NCBI RefSeq assembly: GCF_003966125.1
Contig: NZ_RXMA01000007.1
Coordinates: 62,001-126,000, forward strand
DNA: 64,000 bases
From: Azospirillum griseum
Lineage (GTDB): Bacteria; Pseudomonadota; Alphaproteobacteria; Azospirillales; Azospirillaceae
Direction of reading: 5' to 3'
The notes beneath the pieces were generated by a model. The model was not told the DNA's origin, did not search any database, and worked only from the letters and a program-made list of their open reading frames with translations. Positions 26,411 to 35,060 of the stretch are shown here, in pieces. The stretch's first letter is position 1. Every line of letters starts with the position of its first letter. A program made the translations under genes and the position numbers.

Positions 26411-27250
26411 GTGCCCGTTCCTGAATCCATCACCGCCAATCAATTGATGCGCCGTCTCGGTCTGCCCGACGCGCCTGTGATCATCGACGTCCGCACGGAC
26501 GATGATTTCGCTTTGGACCCCCGCAAGCTGCCGGCATCCATCCGCCGGGATGCGCTGTCCGTGGCGTCGTGGGCCAGCGATTTCGCCGGTTGTGACGTCG
26601 TTGTTGTATGTCAGAAGGGACTGAAGCTCAGCCAGGGCGTTGCGGCCTGGTTGCGGCACGTCGGCGCGCGCGCCGAGGTTCTGGACGGCGGATTCCTCGC
26701 CTGGGCAACGCTCGGCGGGGCGCTGGTTCGTCCCGATCATGTTCCGGCACCGGGTCCCAACGGGGCAACCGTCTGGGTCACGCGCGCCCGACCAAAGATT
26801 GATCGCATCGCCTGCCCGTGGCTGATCCGGCGCTTCATCGATCCCAAGGCGGTGTTCCTGTTCGTCGGTGCCTCGGAGGTGCAGGCCGTCGCCGACCGCT
26901 TTCACGCCACCCCCTTTGACATCGACGCGGTTTTCTGGAGCCATCGCGGCGATCGCTGCACCTTTGACGTCATGCTGCAGGAGTTCGGCTTGGCCTCGTT
27001 CGCGCCGCTGGCCTCGCTGGCCGTGATCGTGCGCGGCGCTGACACGGCCCGGCTCGATCTTGCTCCGCAATCCGCTGGCCTGTTGGCGGCATCGCTCGGC
27101 TTCTCCCGTCTGCACCGCAGCGACCTGGCGCAGCTCGACGCCGCCATGAGTCTGTACGACGCCTTTTACATGTGGTGCCGGGATGCGGTTGCCGAAACGC
27201 ACGATTGGCCCGGCACGGCGGCCAGTTCGCGCCTGAGCGCTCCGGGATAG
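26411..27250 (+). CDS. Rhodanese-ChrB fusion protein (chromate-resistance-type)
   Basis: A 279-residue protein. The N-terminal rhodanese domain (APVIIDVRTDDDFALDPRKL) has a catalytic Cys67 in VVVCQKGLKLSQ. The C-terminal ChrB domain starts near residue 115 (VWVTRARPKIDRIACPWLIR, RRFIDPKAVFLFV) and ends with the YDAFYMWCRD segment. GTG at 26411 follows GGGAGG by 5 nt; no earlier start has such a site. A TTGACA at 26299-26304 may be the -35 box. The chromate pump gene chrA is not adjacent, so the role may be sulfur transfer or metal sensing rather than chromate efflux control. Base composition is slightly less GC-rich than its neighbours. Confidence 0.87.
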   Translation: MPVPESITANQLMRRLGLPDAPVIIDVRTDDDFALDPRKLPASIRRDALSVASWASDFAGCDVVVVCQKGLKLSQGVAAWLRHVGARAEVLDGGFLAWATLGGALVRPDHVPAPGPNGATVWVTRARPKIDRIACPWLIRRFIDPKAVFLFVGASEVQAVADRFHATPFDIDAVFWSHRGDRCTFDVMLQEFGLASFAPLASLAVIVRGADTARLDLAPQSAGLLAASLGFSRLHRSDLAQLDAAMSLYDAFYMWCRDAVAETHDWPGTAASSRLSAPG

Positions 27251-27274
27251 AACCCACCTGCAGGGGTGTGAAAA

Positions 27275-27294
27275 TCCATAATCGATATTATGGA
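27275..27294. terminator. AT-rich inverted repeat between convergent genes
   Basis: Arms TCCATAAT (27275-27282) and ATTATGGA (27287-27294) flank a CGAT loop, 24 bp after the rhodanese-ChrB stop and before the convergent wrbA stop. The low GC content and missing T-run make it a weak terminator; it could instead be a protein-binding palindrome. Confidence 0.4.
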
Positions 27295-27417
27295 AATGAT
27301 GGGTCGCCGACAGCGTGAAGCGCCGCGCGGCGCTCTGGAGAGACATTGGCCTGGGACGCGGCAACCGCAACCCAGGCCAACCCCGAACCTGAACCGTGAT
27401 ACCACAAAAATCCGGCG

Positions 27418-28020
27418 TCAGCCGTGCAGCTTGGTGGCGATCTCCGCGACATGGCGGCCCTGAAAACGGGCGCCGTCCAACTCCACCGCGCTGGGCTGGC
27501 GGGAGCCGTCACCGCCCGCGATCGTGCTGGCCCCATAGGGCGAGTTGCCCATCACCTCGGCCACGCCCATCTGCCCCTGGAAGGAATAGGGCAGACCGAC
27601 GATGACCATGCCCTGGTGCAGCAGCACGGTGTGGGTGCTGAGGATGGTGCTTTCCTGCCCGCCATGCTGGGTCCCGGTGGAGGTGAAGACGCTGCCGACC
27701 TTGCCGACCAACGCGCCCTTCATCCACAGGCCACCGGTCTGATCGAGAAAGTTCTTCATCTGCGCGGCCATGTTGCCGAACCGGGTCGGCGTGCCGAACA
27801 CGATGGCGTCGTATTGGGCCAGCTCGTCCACCGTGGCGACCGGGACGTCGCTTTCATCCTTGTAATGGGCGTTCTGGCGCACGGCCTCCGGCACCAGTTC
27901 CGGCACCCGCTTCACCGCCACCTCGGTGCCGGGGACGGAGCGCGCGCCATCGGCCACCGCCTGCGCCATCGCCGAAACATGCCCCCAGCTGCTGTAATAA
28001 AGCACCAGAACCTTGGCCAT
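27418..28020 (-). CDS. wrbA: NAD(P)H:quinone oxidoreductase, WrbA type
   Basis: A 200-residue FMN flavodoxin-fold enzyme that reduces quinones by two electrons, avoiding semiquinone radicals. Motifs: [20 protein letters not shown] binds FMN phosphate, then [20 protein letters not shown] and [20 protein letters not shown] are signatures of WrbA. Length matches the family. ATG at 28020 gives the conserved [10 protein letters not shown] start. It is divergent from a LysR regulator with a 138-bp spacer containing a T-N11-A palindrome, so redox- or quinone-responsive control by that regulator is likely. Confidence 0.95.
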   Translation of the reverse strand: MAKVLVLYYSSWGHVSAMAQAVADGARSVPGTEVAVKRVPELVPEAVRQNAHYKDESDVPVATVDELAQYDAIVFGTPTRFGNMAAQMKNFLDQTGGLWMKGALVGKVGSVFTSTGTQHGGQESTILSTHTVLLHQGMVIVGLPYSFQGQMGVAEVMGNSPYGASTIAGGDGSRQPSAVELDGARFQGRHVAEIATKLHG

Positions 28021-28132
28021 CGTCAGCACTCCCCATGGTTGGCGCGGCCGGCCCGCCCTCGCGGTCCGGTGGTCGCGGTTCACAGAGATAGAGCGCCAAA
28101 GCCAAATTGGTAATGGAGGTTCTTGGCACATC

Positions 28133-28155
28133 ATTGTTTCTGGGTGTAGAACAAT
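28133..28155. promoter_or_regulatory. LysR-type T-N11-A site between wrbA and its divergent regulator
   Basis: Arms ATTGTT (28133-28138) and AACAAT (28150-28155) are separated by exactly 11 bp, the classical LysR-box geometry. The site ends 3 bp before the LysR start codon, a good position for autorepression. Binding is inferred. Confidence 0.6.
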
Positions 28156-28158
28156 GCC

Positions 28159-29121
28159 ATGGACCGACTCGACGACATGCTCGCCTTCATCAAGGTGGTG
28201 GACACCAAAAGCTTCACCGCCGCTGCGGATCGACTGAACCTGTCGAAATCCGTGGTGTCCCGCCGCATTGGCGAGCTGGAAAACCGGCTGGGGGCACGGC
28301 TGCTCAACCGCACCACGCGCAAACTCAGCCTGACCGAGGTCGGCCAAGCCTATTACGAGCGCTGCGCCCGCATCCTCGCCGACCTGGAGGAAGCCGAACA
28401 GGCGGTCGCCGATCTGCACGCGGCACCACGCGGGCGCTTGCGGGTCAACGCCCCGGTGTCCTTCGGCGTGCGCCACCTTGCGCCCGCCGTGGCGGAGTTC
28501 ATCAACCGTTACCCCTCGATCGAGGTGGAGATGGATTTGAACGACCGCTTCGTCGATCTGGTCGAGGAGGGCTATGATCTGGCCATCCGCATCGGGCGGC
28601 TGCGCGACAGCTCCCTGATCGCCCGGCGGCTGGCCCCGGCCCGCGCCGTGACCTGCGCCAGCCCGGCCTATCTGGAACAATACGGCACCCCGCAGGTGCC
28701 GGAGGATCTGAGCAACCACCGTTGCCTGATCTACACCAATCTCCCCACCCCCGACGTCTGGCAGTTCAAGGTGAACGGCGAGATCCGCGCGGTGCGCGTC
28801 TCCGGCCCGCTGCGCGGCAACAACGGCGATCTGCTGCGCGAAGCCGCCCTGTCCGGGGCGGGGATCGTGCTGTCACCGACCTTCCTGTGCGGGGAAGCCC
28901 TGTCGTCGGGCGCGCTGCGCCCCTTCCTGACCGATTGCATGATCGCGGAGGCCAGCGTCAACGCCGTCTACCCGCAGAACCGGCATCTGTCGCCCAAGGT
29001 GCGGGTGTTCGTGGATTTCCTGATTCAGCGCTTCGGCCCGCGCCCCTATTGGGATTGCGCGGTGGTCGCGGCCTTGCAGCCGGACAGCGAGCACGACATC
29101 GCGGTGTTCGAGGGGGACTGA
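28159..29121 (+). CDS. LysR-family regulator divergent from wrbA
   Basis: A 320-residue regulator. Helix-turn-helix near residues 18-37 ([20 protein letters not shown]), then linker and effector domain ([39 protein letters not shown]), matching the large CrgA/AaeR-like subgroup that often controls adjacent quinone reductases. Gene order and the T-N11-A palindrome support wrbA as target. It converges on the small unknown gene that ends 6 bp downstream. Confidence 0.94.
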   Translation: MDRLDDMLAFIKVVDTKSFTAAADRLNLSKSVVSRRIGELENRLGARLLNRTTRKLSLTEVGQAYYERCARILADLEEAEQAVADLHAAPRGRLRVNAPVSFGVRHLAPAVAEFINRYPSIEVEMDLNDRFVDLVEEGYDLAIRIGRLRDSSLIARRLAPARAVTCASPAYLEQYGTPQVPEDLSNHRCLIYTNLPTPDVWQFKVNGEIRAVRVSGPLRGNNGDLLREAALSGAGIVLSPTFLCGEALSSGALRPFLTDCMIAEASVNAVYPQNRHLSPKVRVFVDFLIQRFGPRPYWDCAVVAALQPDSEHDIAVFEGD

Positions 29122-29127
29122 CGCCGC

Positions 29128-29514
29128 TTACGGCGTGGAGCGCCGTCGCGAGCGCAGGTTGAGCGCGGTGATGAGGTTGGGCTGCTGCGTGACCACCGGC
29201 CCTTGCGGAACCGGCTTTTTCGGCGCGGTGGACAGGAAACCACCGACCCGCGCCCGCAGTTCCACCGCATGACGCGCGGCGACGTCGGCGTTGGAGGCGA
29301 CCTGACGGCGCACCGACGGATCCAGCGTGTTGAAGGCACGGGACGCGAATTCGAACGCCGGTTGGGATTTGGTGGCGATCACCTGCCGCAGCGCCTTGGA
29401 CACCAGCACCGTGTCCAGCCCGCCCGGACCATCCACCCCATCCAGCACGTCGGCCAGAATGCCAATCGCTTGCAGCGTCTGGCTGTCGTCCAGGGAAAGG
29501 TCAAGAGCGGTCAT
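29128..29514 (-). CDS. Hypothetical 128-residue protein
   Basis: Not recognised. Mostly alpha-helical and soluble by composition, without signal peptide or membrane segment. The first 40 residues (LDLSLDDSQTLQAIGILADV) are acidic and hydrophobic; the middle contains RAFNTLDPSVRRQVASNADV; the C-terminus is basic (LRSRRRSTP). Its stop is 6 bp from the end of the LysR gene. Codon use matches neighbours and the start has a plausible upstream region, so it is probably real, but no function is proposed. Confidence 0.6.
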   Translation of the reverse strand: MTALDLSLDDSQTLQAIGILADVLDGVDGPGGLDTVLVSKALRQVIATKSQPAFEFASRAFNTLDPSVRRQVASNADVAARHAVELRARVGGFLSTAPKKPVPQGPVVTQQPNLITALNLRSRRRSTP

Positions 29515-30057
29515 GGGCCGGTTCCGTTCGTCGCGGGCGGGAAGAGCGGACGCCCAACCCAGATGGCACGATCATACAAGCATAATCCGTGCGCGGCCGT
29601 CTGGCAATGCAGCGCATGCGGAACACGAGTCATCCATCGAAGGACCGAGGGTGCTTTGTAGGAAGAATTTTACGCAAATCTCACACATCGCTGCTGAGAA
29701 CTTCACAGACGCTGTTCCTGTTGTCCAATTCGAGCGAACATCAGAGGTGAAAATAATGCGCTGACAAACAAGACATCCCAATTCCGTCTTGTCCTTTTGT
29801 CAGCGCACCAACGTGTGCGGAAGCCGACCCGACCGGATCACGCCGCCTTTCCGCAGGCCGAAAATGGTGGCTCCGGCCTTCTCAAGGATCAAAGTCTCTT
29901 CAAGAGGCCCCTTTGCATTGAAGCGACCGCAGGGAAAATTCATAAGAAATTTCTTTCAATACGCATCCAAAGAAGTGATTGGACGCAATCAGTCAATTCG
30001 CATTCCCATGAGGGGGGAGAACGGCCTCAACCCAAGAACCACAGAAGGAATTGCGCG
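29515..30057. other. 543-bp lower-GC intergenic region
   Basis: This stretch is visibly richer in A and T than the DNA around it, and no reading frame in it has a convincing start or coding bias. It holds a long stem-loop at 29757-29807 and must contain the GST promoter near its right end. The contrast in composition suggests acquired or degenerated DNA, but no transposase remnant or terminal repeat was found. Confidence 0.6.
29757..29807. repeat. Long two-part stem-loop in the low-GC spacer
   Basis: Outer arms TGCGCTGACAAA (29757-29768) and TTTGTCAGCGCA (29796-29807) are perfect over 12 bp. Inner arms CAAGAC (29769-29774) and GTCTTG (29786-29791) extend the stem with a 4-nt bulge and an 11-nt loop. 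It could be a transcription end for a small RNA, a mobile-element end pair or a regulator site; nothing in the sequence decides. Confidence 0.65.
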
Positions 30058-30684
30058 ATGCTGCTCTATCAGCGGCCAACGTCCGGTCACAGCTACAAGG
30101 CAAGATTGCTGCTGTCGTTTCTTGGCATCGACTATGAAAGCGTTGTCATCACGGCGAAGGACGGTCGGAATCAGGTCGAAGATCGTTACTACGATCTGAA
30201 TCCCCGTGGGCAGATCCCGACACTGGAGGACGACGGCGTGGTTCTTTGGGGATCGACGGCGATCCTGGTGTATCTGGCAAGGCGGTACGATCCCTCCAAA
30301 AGCTGGCTGCCAGAGGAACCCGCTCAACAAGCCGCCGTCATGCAATGGATGGAGCTTGCCCAGAACGAGGTCAACGGCCTTTTCCTGTCCCGGGCGATCC
30401 AGCGTTTCAACTACGCGGGCGATCTGGTTGCCGCGCAGAAGGCTGGCAACAAGGCTCTGGACATTCTCGAGCGGCGGTTGAGCGGCAACGACTGGCTGGC
30501 TGGCCGGGGGCCGACGATCGGCGACATCGCCTGTTTTCCCTACGCCGCCGTCGCCCACGACAATGGTTTCGATCTCGCCGCCAGACCTGCGGTGCGGGCG
30601 TGGTTTTCGCGGATACACCGGCTTCCCGGCTTTGTCCCCATGCCTGGAATGCAGGAACTGCCGTCTGAGGGAAGCGTTCCGTAG
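30058..30684 (+). CDS. Glutathione S-transferase family protein
   Basis: A 208-residue cytosolic protein. The N-terminal thioredoxin-like domain has the start LYQRPTSGHSYKARLLLSFL and the glutathione-binding PRGQIPTLEDDG plus STAILVYLA; the all-helical C-terminal domain contains LAGRGPTIGDIACFPY, a signature of bacterial GSTs. ATG at 30058 follows AAGGA; earlier starts lie in the non-coding spacer. The gene is less GC-rich than neighbours, consistent with later acquisition. Substrate unknown (detoxification or dehalogenation are typical). Confidence 0.93.
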   Translation: MLLYQRPTSGHSYKARLLLSFLGIDYESVVITAKDGRNQVEDRYYDLNPRGQIPTLEDDGVVLWGSTAILVYLARRYDPSKSWLPEEPAQQAAVMQWMELAQNEVNGLFLSRAIQRFNYAGDLVAAQKAGNKALDILERRLSGNDWLAGRGPTIGDIACFPYAAVAHDNGFDLAARPAVRAWFSRIHRLPGFVPMPGMQELPSEGSVP

Positions 30685-30753
30685 GGTCGGACATCCTGGT
30701 CCGTCCATCGGTGGGCCGACGCCAGTCTTACCGCAAGTCGCCCGAACCCGGCG

Positions 30754-31635
30754 TCACCCCCGGTTGACCAGCGCCACCCCGACGACCGCCACCGCCATCC
30801 CGGCGAGCGCGACCAGACCCAGCCGTTCGTCGAACATCGCCCAGGCGACCAGCGCCGTCACCGGCGGGGTCAGGTAGAACAGGCTGGCGACGCGCGCCGC
30901 CGCCCCCCGGCGGATCAGGCCGAACAGCAGGAATATGGCCCCGACCGACAGGACGAAGCCCAGCCACAGCAGCGCGAACAGGAACTCGCCGGTCCAGTGC
31001 ACCTCCATCGTCTCGCACAGCGGGGCGAGCACGGCGAGCGCCAAGGCGGTGGCGGCGTATTGGATGGCGGTTCCGCTGCGCAGATCCATCGCCGCCCCGT
31101 GCCGCTTCTGATAGAGCGTGCCAAAGGTGATGCCGATCAACGCCATCGCGGCGTAACCCATGCCGACCAGATGATCGGCGTCGATGGTGAACTTCTCCCG
31201 CACCACCAACCCGACCCCGGCCAGCCCCAGCAGCAGACCCAGCCATTGCCGCCCGGTCACACGCTCCCCCAGCAACGGGCCGGACAGGGCGGCGATCAGC
31301 AGGGGTTGGATGCCGACGATCAGCGCGGTGACACCCGCCGCCAGCCCATGGGCGATGGCGAGGAACACACCGCTGAGATAGACGCCATGGACCAGCAGCC
31401 CGGCGAGCGCGATCCGCCCCGCCGCCCGCCAATCCTTGGGCCAGGGCGCGCCGGTCGCCAGAGCGACCAGGGCCAGCACGATGGACACCGCCCCCAACCG
31501 CCACAGCAGGAAGGTCAGCGGTTCGGCATAGGGCAGACCGTATTTCGCGCCGATGAAGCCGGTGCTCCACAGCAGCACGAACAGGGCGGGAGCCAGACGC
31601 ACCCAGCCGGGGTTGTCCTGGGTCGTCGGGGTCAT
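30754..31635 (-). CDS. EamA-family (DMT) exporter
   Basis: A 293-residue inner-membrane protein with ten predicted helices arranged as two EamA repeats (first about 15-140, second about 155-290). Family features include WSTGFIGAKYGLP near the start, GERVTGRQWLGLLLGLAG and FYLTPPVTALVAWAMFDERL. Members export amino acids, metabolites or toxic analogues; substrate is not predictable. ATG at 31635 is used (GTG one codon earlier also possible). It is 21 bp downstream of the antiporter gene on the same strand and may be co-transcribed with it. Confidence 0.92.
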   Translation of the reverse strand: MTPTTQDNPGWVRLAPALFVLLWSTGFIGAKYGLPYAEPLTFLLWRLGAVSIVLALVALATGAPWPKDWRAAGRIALAGLLVHGVYLSGVFLAIAHGLAAGVTALIVGIQPLLIAALSGPLLGERVTGRQWLGLLLGLAGVGLVVREKFTIDADHLVGMGYAAMALIGITFGTLYQKRHGAAMDLRSGTAIQYAATALALAVLAPLCETMEVHWTGEFLFALLWLGFVLSVGAIFLLFGLIRRGAAARVASLFYLTPPVTALVAWAMFDERLGLVALAGMAVAVVGVALVNRG

Positions 31636-31656
31636 CACGGCGCTCGCGGTTGGCGG

Positions 31657-34167
31657 TCAGGTCTCCGCCGGGACGGGCTGCGCGGGCTGTTGGCGGCGCG
31701 CCTCGGCGACCGCCTGGAAATGGGTGCGGAGATTCGCGTCCTTCTGCACCAGGCGACGGAAATCCTTCTCATCCAGAACCAGCAATTGGCAATAGCCCAT
31801 CGCGCGCACGTCTGCATTGCGCCGCTGGCGGGTCAACAGCGCCATCTCGCCGAAAAAGTCGCCCGTGCCCAGCTTCACCGGCTCCGCCAGATTGGGAACC
31901 AGCACCTCCACCGCGCCGGACGCGATGAAGAACATGGCGTCGCCCCGGTCGCCGAGCCGGACGATGGTTTCCCCCGGCAGGGCAAGACGGGGGTGCAGCA
32001 GGGTGGCAAAGGCGGCAATCCGCTCCTCCGGCAAACCGACGAACAGCGGCACGCGGCCGATCAACTCGCCCACGTCGAAGCGGACGTCCAGTTGCGGCAG
32101 CCGTTCCAAGGCCCGGCGACGGCCTTCCAACTCGCGCTCCAGATCGCTCAACACCTCTTGGCTGATGATCGATTCGGCGCGCATGGCCCGGTAGTCGGCG
32201 TGCTCCAGCCGCAGGGCGGCGCGCCCGACGTAGCGGCCTTGCAGCACGGTGGCGTAATCGGGGTATTGCAGCTTCAGGGCCGACAGCGCCTGTTCGACGA
32301 TGCCCAGGCGGCCGATCAGCATCCCTTCCAACTCGCAGGCCACATCCTCGCCCAACAGCCGGGCCAGCCGGTCGCGGGTGAAGGGCAGCAGTTCGCGCAG
32401 CACGGTGCGGACGGCGACCAGCACCTCGAACCGCATCGACAGGCGGCGGGCGAGCGGGGCGTGGATGCCAAAGCGCCGTTGCAGCCACGCCGCCCCGCGC
32501 ATCCAGGGGGAAAAGGCGATGAAGGGTTCCTCGAACGCCCGATACCCGTTGCGCCCCTGCGTTTTCACCGCGTCGAGCAGCCGCCCGCTGCGCCCGGCCA
32601 GCAGATCCATCACCGCGCGCGACACCACCCCTTCGGAGAAATGGGCGTAATAGAGTTCCTCTTCGCGGTTGACCAGGATGGCCAGCCCGATGGTCACGCG
32701 GTCCTCGTCGCGCAGGGGCGGATCTTTCAACCGTTGCCGGTCGATGGCCTGCAGCCGGTCGGCGTAGCGCGCCAGCATCACGTCGGTGACGGCGGCGTCG
32801 ACCTCATAGGTGCGGGCCACGGCGCTGACCCGGTCGCGGATGTTTTCCATCGACAGGGCCAGGGCGCGGTTGCGCATGGCGCGTTCGACCGGGTTCAGCC
32901 GGTCAAGCTTGAGCAGATGGATCAGCGAGCGCAGCGTCGCGCCGTTGACGAACAGGGTGAAAAAGACAAAGCCCGTGACCAGAACGGCGATGAAGCTCTG
33001 CACCCGCTCCGGGACCCGGCCGTTTTCGGTCACGGCAAGCGCCAGGGTCAGCGACACCGCCCCGCGCAAGCCGCCCCACAGCATCACCGTCTTGTAGGCG
33101 TGGCTGACCTGTTGCGACAGCCCGGCCCAGGAAAACAGCGGCAGCAGCCCGAACAGCACCAGCCCGCGCGCGGCAAAGGCGGCGACGGTGACGACCAGCA
33201 CCAAGCCAACCTCCTCCAACCCGGCCTGCGCCAACAGGCGCGGAACCAGGATGGCGGTCAACAGGAAGATCAGCGAATTTGCCCAAAAACCCAGCTGCTG
33301 CCACACATGCTCCAGCCCCCCCCAGGTGGTGGGCGAAATGCGGGTGCGCCCGACCGAGCCGATGACCAGGGCGGAGGTGACGACGGCGACCACGCCCGAC
33401 GCCTCGACGTAATGTTCGGCCACCACATAGACCAGATAGGTTTGCGCCACCGTCAGGGTGATTTCCGCCATCGGCTGGTTGCGCACCGGTTCCACCAGCA
33501 TGCAGACCACGCGGCCACAGATGTAGCCGGTGACGACCCCGCCGACGAAATCGCGCAGGAACTCCAGCGTCGCCGCCATCGCGCCGCCATCGGTCTTGCG
33601 CGTCAGCATGCCCAGCAGCAGGGTGAACAGCGCGATGGCCGCCGCGTCGTTCAGCAGACTTTCGCCCTCGACCAGGGTGGTCAGGCGGCGCGGCGCGCCC
33701 AGATCGCGGAAAATGCCGATGACCGCCGCCGGATCGGTGCTGGCGACGATGGCCCCCAGCAGCAGGCAGGCCACCAACCCCATCGAGGTGAAGAGGTTGA
33801 GCGCGTACCCCACCGCGAAGGTGCAGACGAACACCGCCACCACCGCCATCAGCAGGATCGGCGCGATGTCGTCGAACAGCCGCCGGACATCGACGGCCAA
33901 GGCGGTTTCGAACAGCAGGATCGGCAGGAAGATGTGCAGCAGAACTTCGGACGACACGTCCAGTTCGGCCAGCGAGTTCACGAAATCGCGGAACGGGCCG
34001 CCGCCCGGCATCCCGGCGAAGGTCTGGATGACCGCGCCCAACGCCACCCCGACCGCCGCCAGCAGCACGGTGAAGGGAAGCTGGAACCGCGCCGCCAGAG
34101 GAGGCAGGAAACTGACCAGGGCGAGCAACCCGGCCATCCCCAGAACATGAATGACGATGTCGTGCAT
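31657..34167 (-). CDS. CPA1 Na+(K+)/H+ antiporter with C-terminal cyclic-nucleotide-binding domain
   Basis: An 836-residue inner-membrane antiporter. Residues 1-420 hold about 12-13 helices with CPA1 signatures (GAIVASTDPAAVIGIFRDLG and ESLLNDAAAIALF, containing the ion-binding Asp). About 270 residues of mostly helical cytosolic region follow, then a CNB domain (about 690-810: LFVGLPEERIAAF, PGETIVRLGDRGDAMFFIAS, GTGDFFGEMALLTRQRRNAD). The phosphate-binding cassette GEMAL plus R is intact, so nucleotide binding is plausible. The plan resembles plant SOS1 and NhaP-type proteins. ATG at 34167 follows AAGGATCC. Confidence 0.94.
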   Translation of the reverse strand: MHDIVIHVLGMAGLLALVSFLPPLAARFQLPFTVLLAAVGVALGAVIQTFAGMPGGGPFRDFVNSLAELDVSSEVLLHIFLPILLFETALAVDVRRLFDDIAPILLMAVVAVFVCTFAVGYALNLFTSMGLVACLLLGAIVASTDPAAVIGIFRDLGAPRRLTTLVEGESLLNDAAAIALFTLLLGMLTRKTDGGAMAATLEFLRDFVGGVVTGYICGRVVCMLVEPVRNQPMAEITLTVAQTYLVYVVAEHYVEASGVVAVVTSALVIGSVGRTRISPTTWGGLEHVWQQLGFWANSLIFLLTAILVPRLLAQAGLEEVGLVLVVTVAAFAARGLVLFGLLPLFSWAGLSQQVSHAYKTVMLWGGLRGAVSLTLALAVTENGRVPERVQSFIAVLVTGFVFFTLFVNGATLRSLIHLLKLDRLNPVERAMRNRALALSMENIRDRVSAVARTYEVDAAVTDVMLARYADRLQAIDRQRLKDPPLRDEDRVTIGLAILVNREEELYYAHFSEGVVSRAVMDLLAGRSGRLLDAVKTQGRNGYRAFEEPFIAFSPWMRGAAWLQRRFGIHAPLARRLSMRFEVLVAVRTVLRELLPFTRDRLARLLGEDVACELEGMLIGRLGIVEQALSALKLQYPDYATVLQGRYVGRAALRLEHADYRAMRAESIISQEVLSDLERELEGRRRALERLPQLDVRFDVGELIGRVPLFVGLPEERIAAFATLLHPRLALPGETIVRLGDRGDAMFFIASGAVEVLVPNLAEPVKLGTGDFFGEMALLTRQRRNADVRAMGYCQLLVLDEKDFRRLVQKDANLRTHFQAVAEARRQQPAQPVPAET

Positions 34168-34314
34168 GGATCCTTGCGTGCGCCGTCTGCGGCCATGGGG
34201 CTGCACGGTATCGCCCCCGTGTGGCAGGAGCAAGGCCAAGCCATGCCGCCCCATGCGGCAAATGCGAAGCCCGAACCGCAACCCCGATACGACCCAGATA
34301 CGCCCTACAAACGG

Positions 34315-34350
34315 AAAAACCGGCGCGTTATTCCGAACGCGCCGGTTTTT
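34315..34350. terminator. Bidirectional intrinsic terminator downstream of flaF
   Basis: Perfect 15-bp arms AAAAACCGGCGCGTT (34315-34329) and AACGCGCCGGTTTTT (34336-34350) with a 6-nt loop. There is an A-run on one side and a T-run on the other, so it works in both directions. It ends 21 bp after the FlaF stop and insulates the antiporter gene. Confidence 0.93.
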
Positions 34351-34371
34351 GTCTCATCCCTGATGCGTCGA

Positions 34372-34917
34372 TCAGATCGAAATGCGCAGCGACTCGCGGT
34401 TGATCGGGGGGGCATCGGCGGCCGGGACCGGCGGGCGCGGCATGGCGGCGGCGGCGGGCCGCAGACCGGGAACACCACCGCCCACACCCGGCGGGACCGC
34501 GTTCGGGGGCGGAGTTGGCGCGGTCTGCACCGGCTGCCCGGCGGCGGCCTGCGCCGCGATGAAATCATTCTGCGCCATCAACCCGCTGGCCACCGACCGG
34601 TTGATGCTGACCAGCGTTTCGATCTTGGCGAAATCCATGTCCACCAGACGGGCGGTGGTTTCACGGTCCACCAACAGAGACAGAGCGGCCAAATTGGTGC
34701 GCACCTCACGCGGGTGTCCGCAATCCTCTTCGGTCAGCGCGGCCTGAAAAATCGTCCAGAGCCGTTGGTTGAGCTGCAACGCCGCCTGAAAGGCGTCCTC
34801 ATCCTTCGCGTGGCTTGCCGAAATCAAGCGCCGGGCGGCTTCCGCCAAAGCCCAGCATTCGACGTCACGCGGGTTGTCCGAGGTCGGTTTGTTGGCGTAG
34901 GTGGGTGTCGGCTTCAT
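34372..34917 (-). CDS. flaF: FlaF-family flagellin-synthesis regulator with Pro-rich extension
   Basis: A 181-residue protein. Residues about 14-115 match the alphaproteobacterial FlaF family, which promotes flagellin translation and acts with FlbT: NPRDVECWALAEAARRLISA, LQLNQRLWTIFQAALTE, and REVRTNLAALSLLVDRETTA. The C-terminal 60 residues are Pro/Ala/Gly-rich and not part of the usual ~115-residue protein. ATG at 34917 is chosen; upstream frame is out of context. flbT and flagellin are not in the window. A strong terminator follows. Confidence 0.85.
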   Translation of the reverse strand: MKPTPTYANKPTSDNPRDVECWALAEAARRLISASHAKDEDAFQAALQLNQRLWTIFQAALTEEDCGHPREVRTNLAALSLLVDRETTARLVDMDFAKIETLVSINRSVASGLMAQNDFIAAQAAAGQPVQTAPTPPPNAVPPGVGGGVPGLRPAAAAMPRPPVPAADAPPINRESLRISI

Positions 34918-35060
34918 TCCAAACCCTCGGGTGGCGGACCCAGACCGGACGCGGACGGACTGCCCGCGTTCGTTTCTCCGCGAAGTTTCGGCCATCCCGG
35001 CGGTTTTGTCAACGCAACGGACCTATTTTCGCGAATTCGCAAGCATTTGCCGCAACTTGA

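Noticed and set aside
27418-28719. 433-codon N-terminally extended WrbA
   Set aside because: The extension is antisense to the LysR gene; the conserved WrbA N-terminus begins at 28020.
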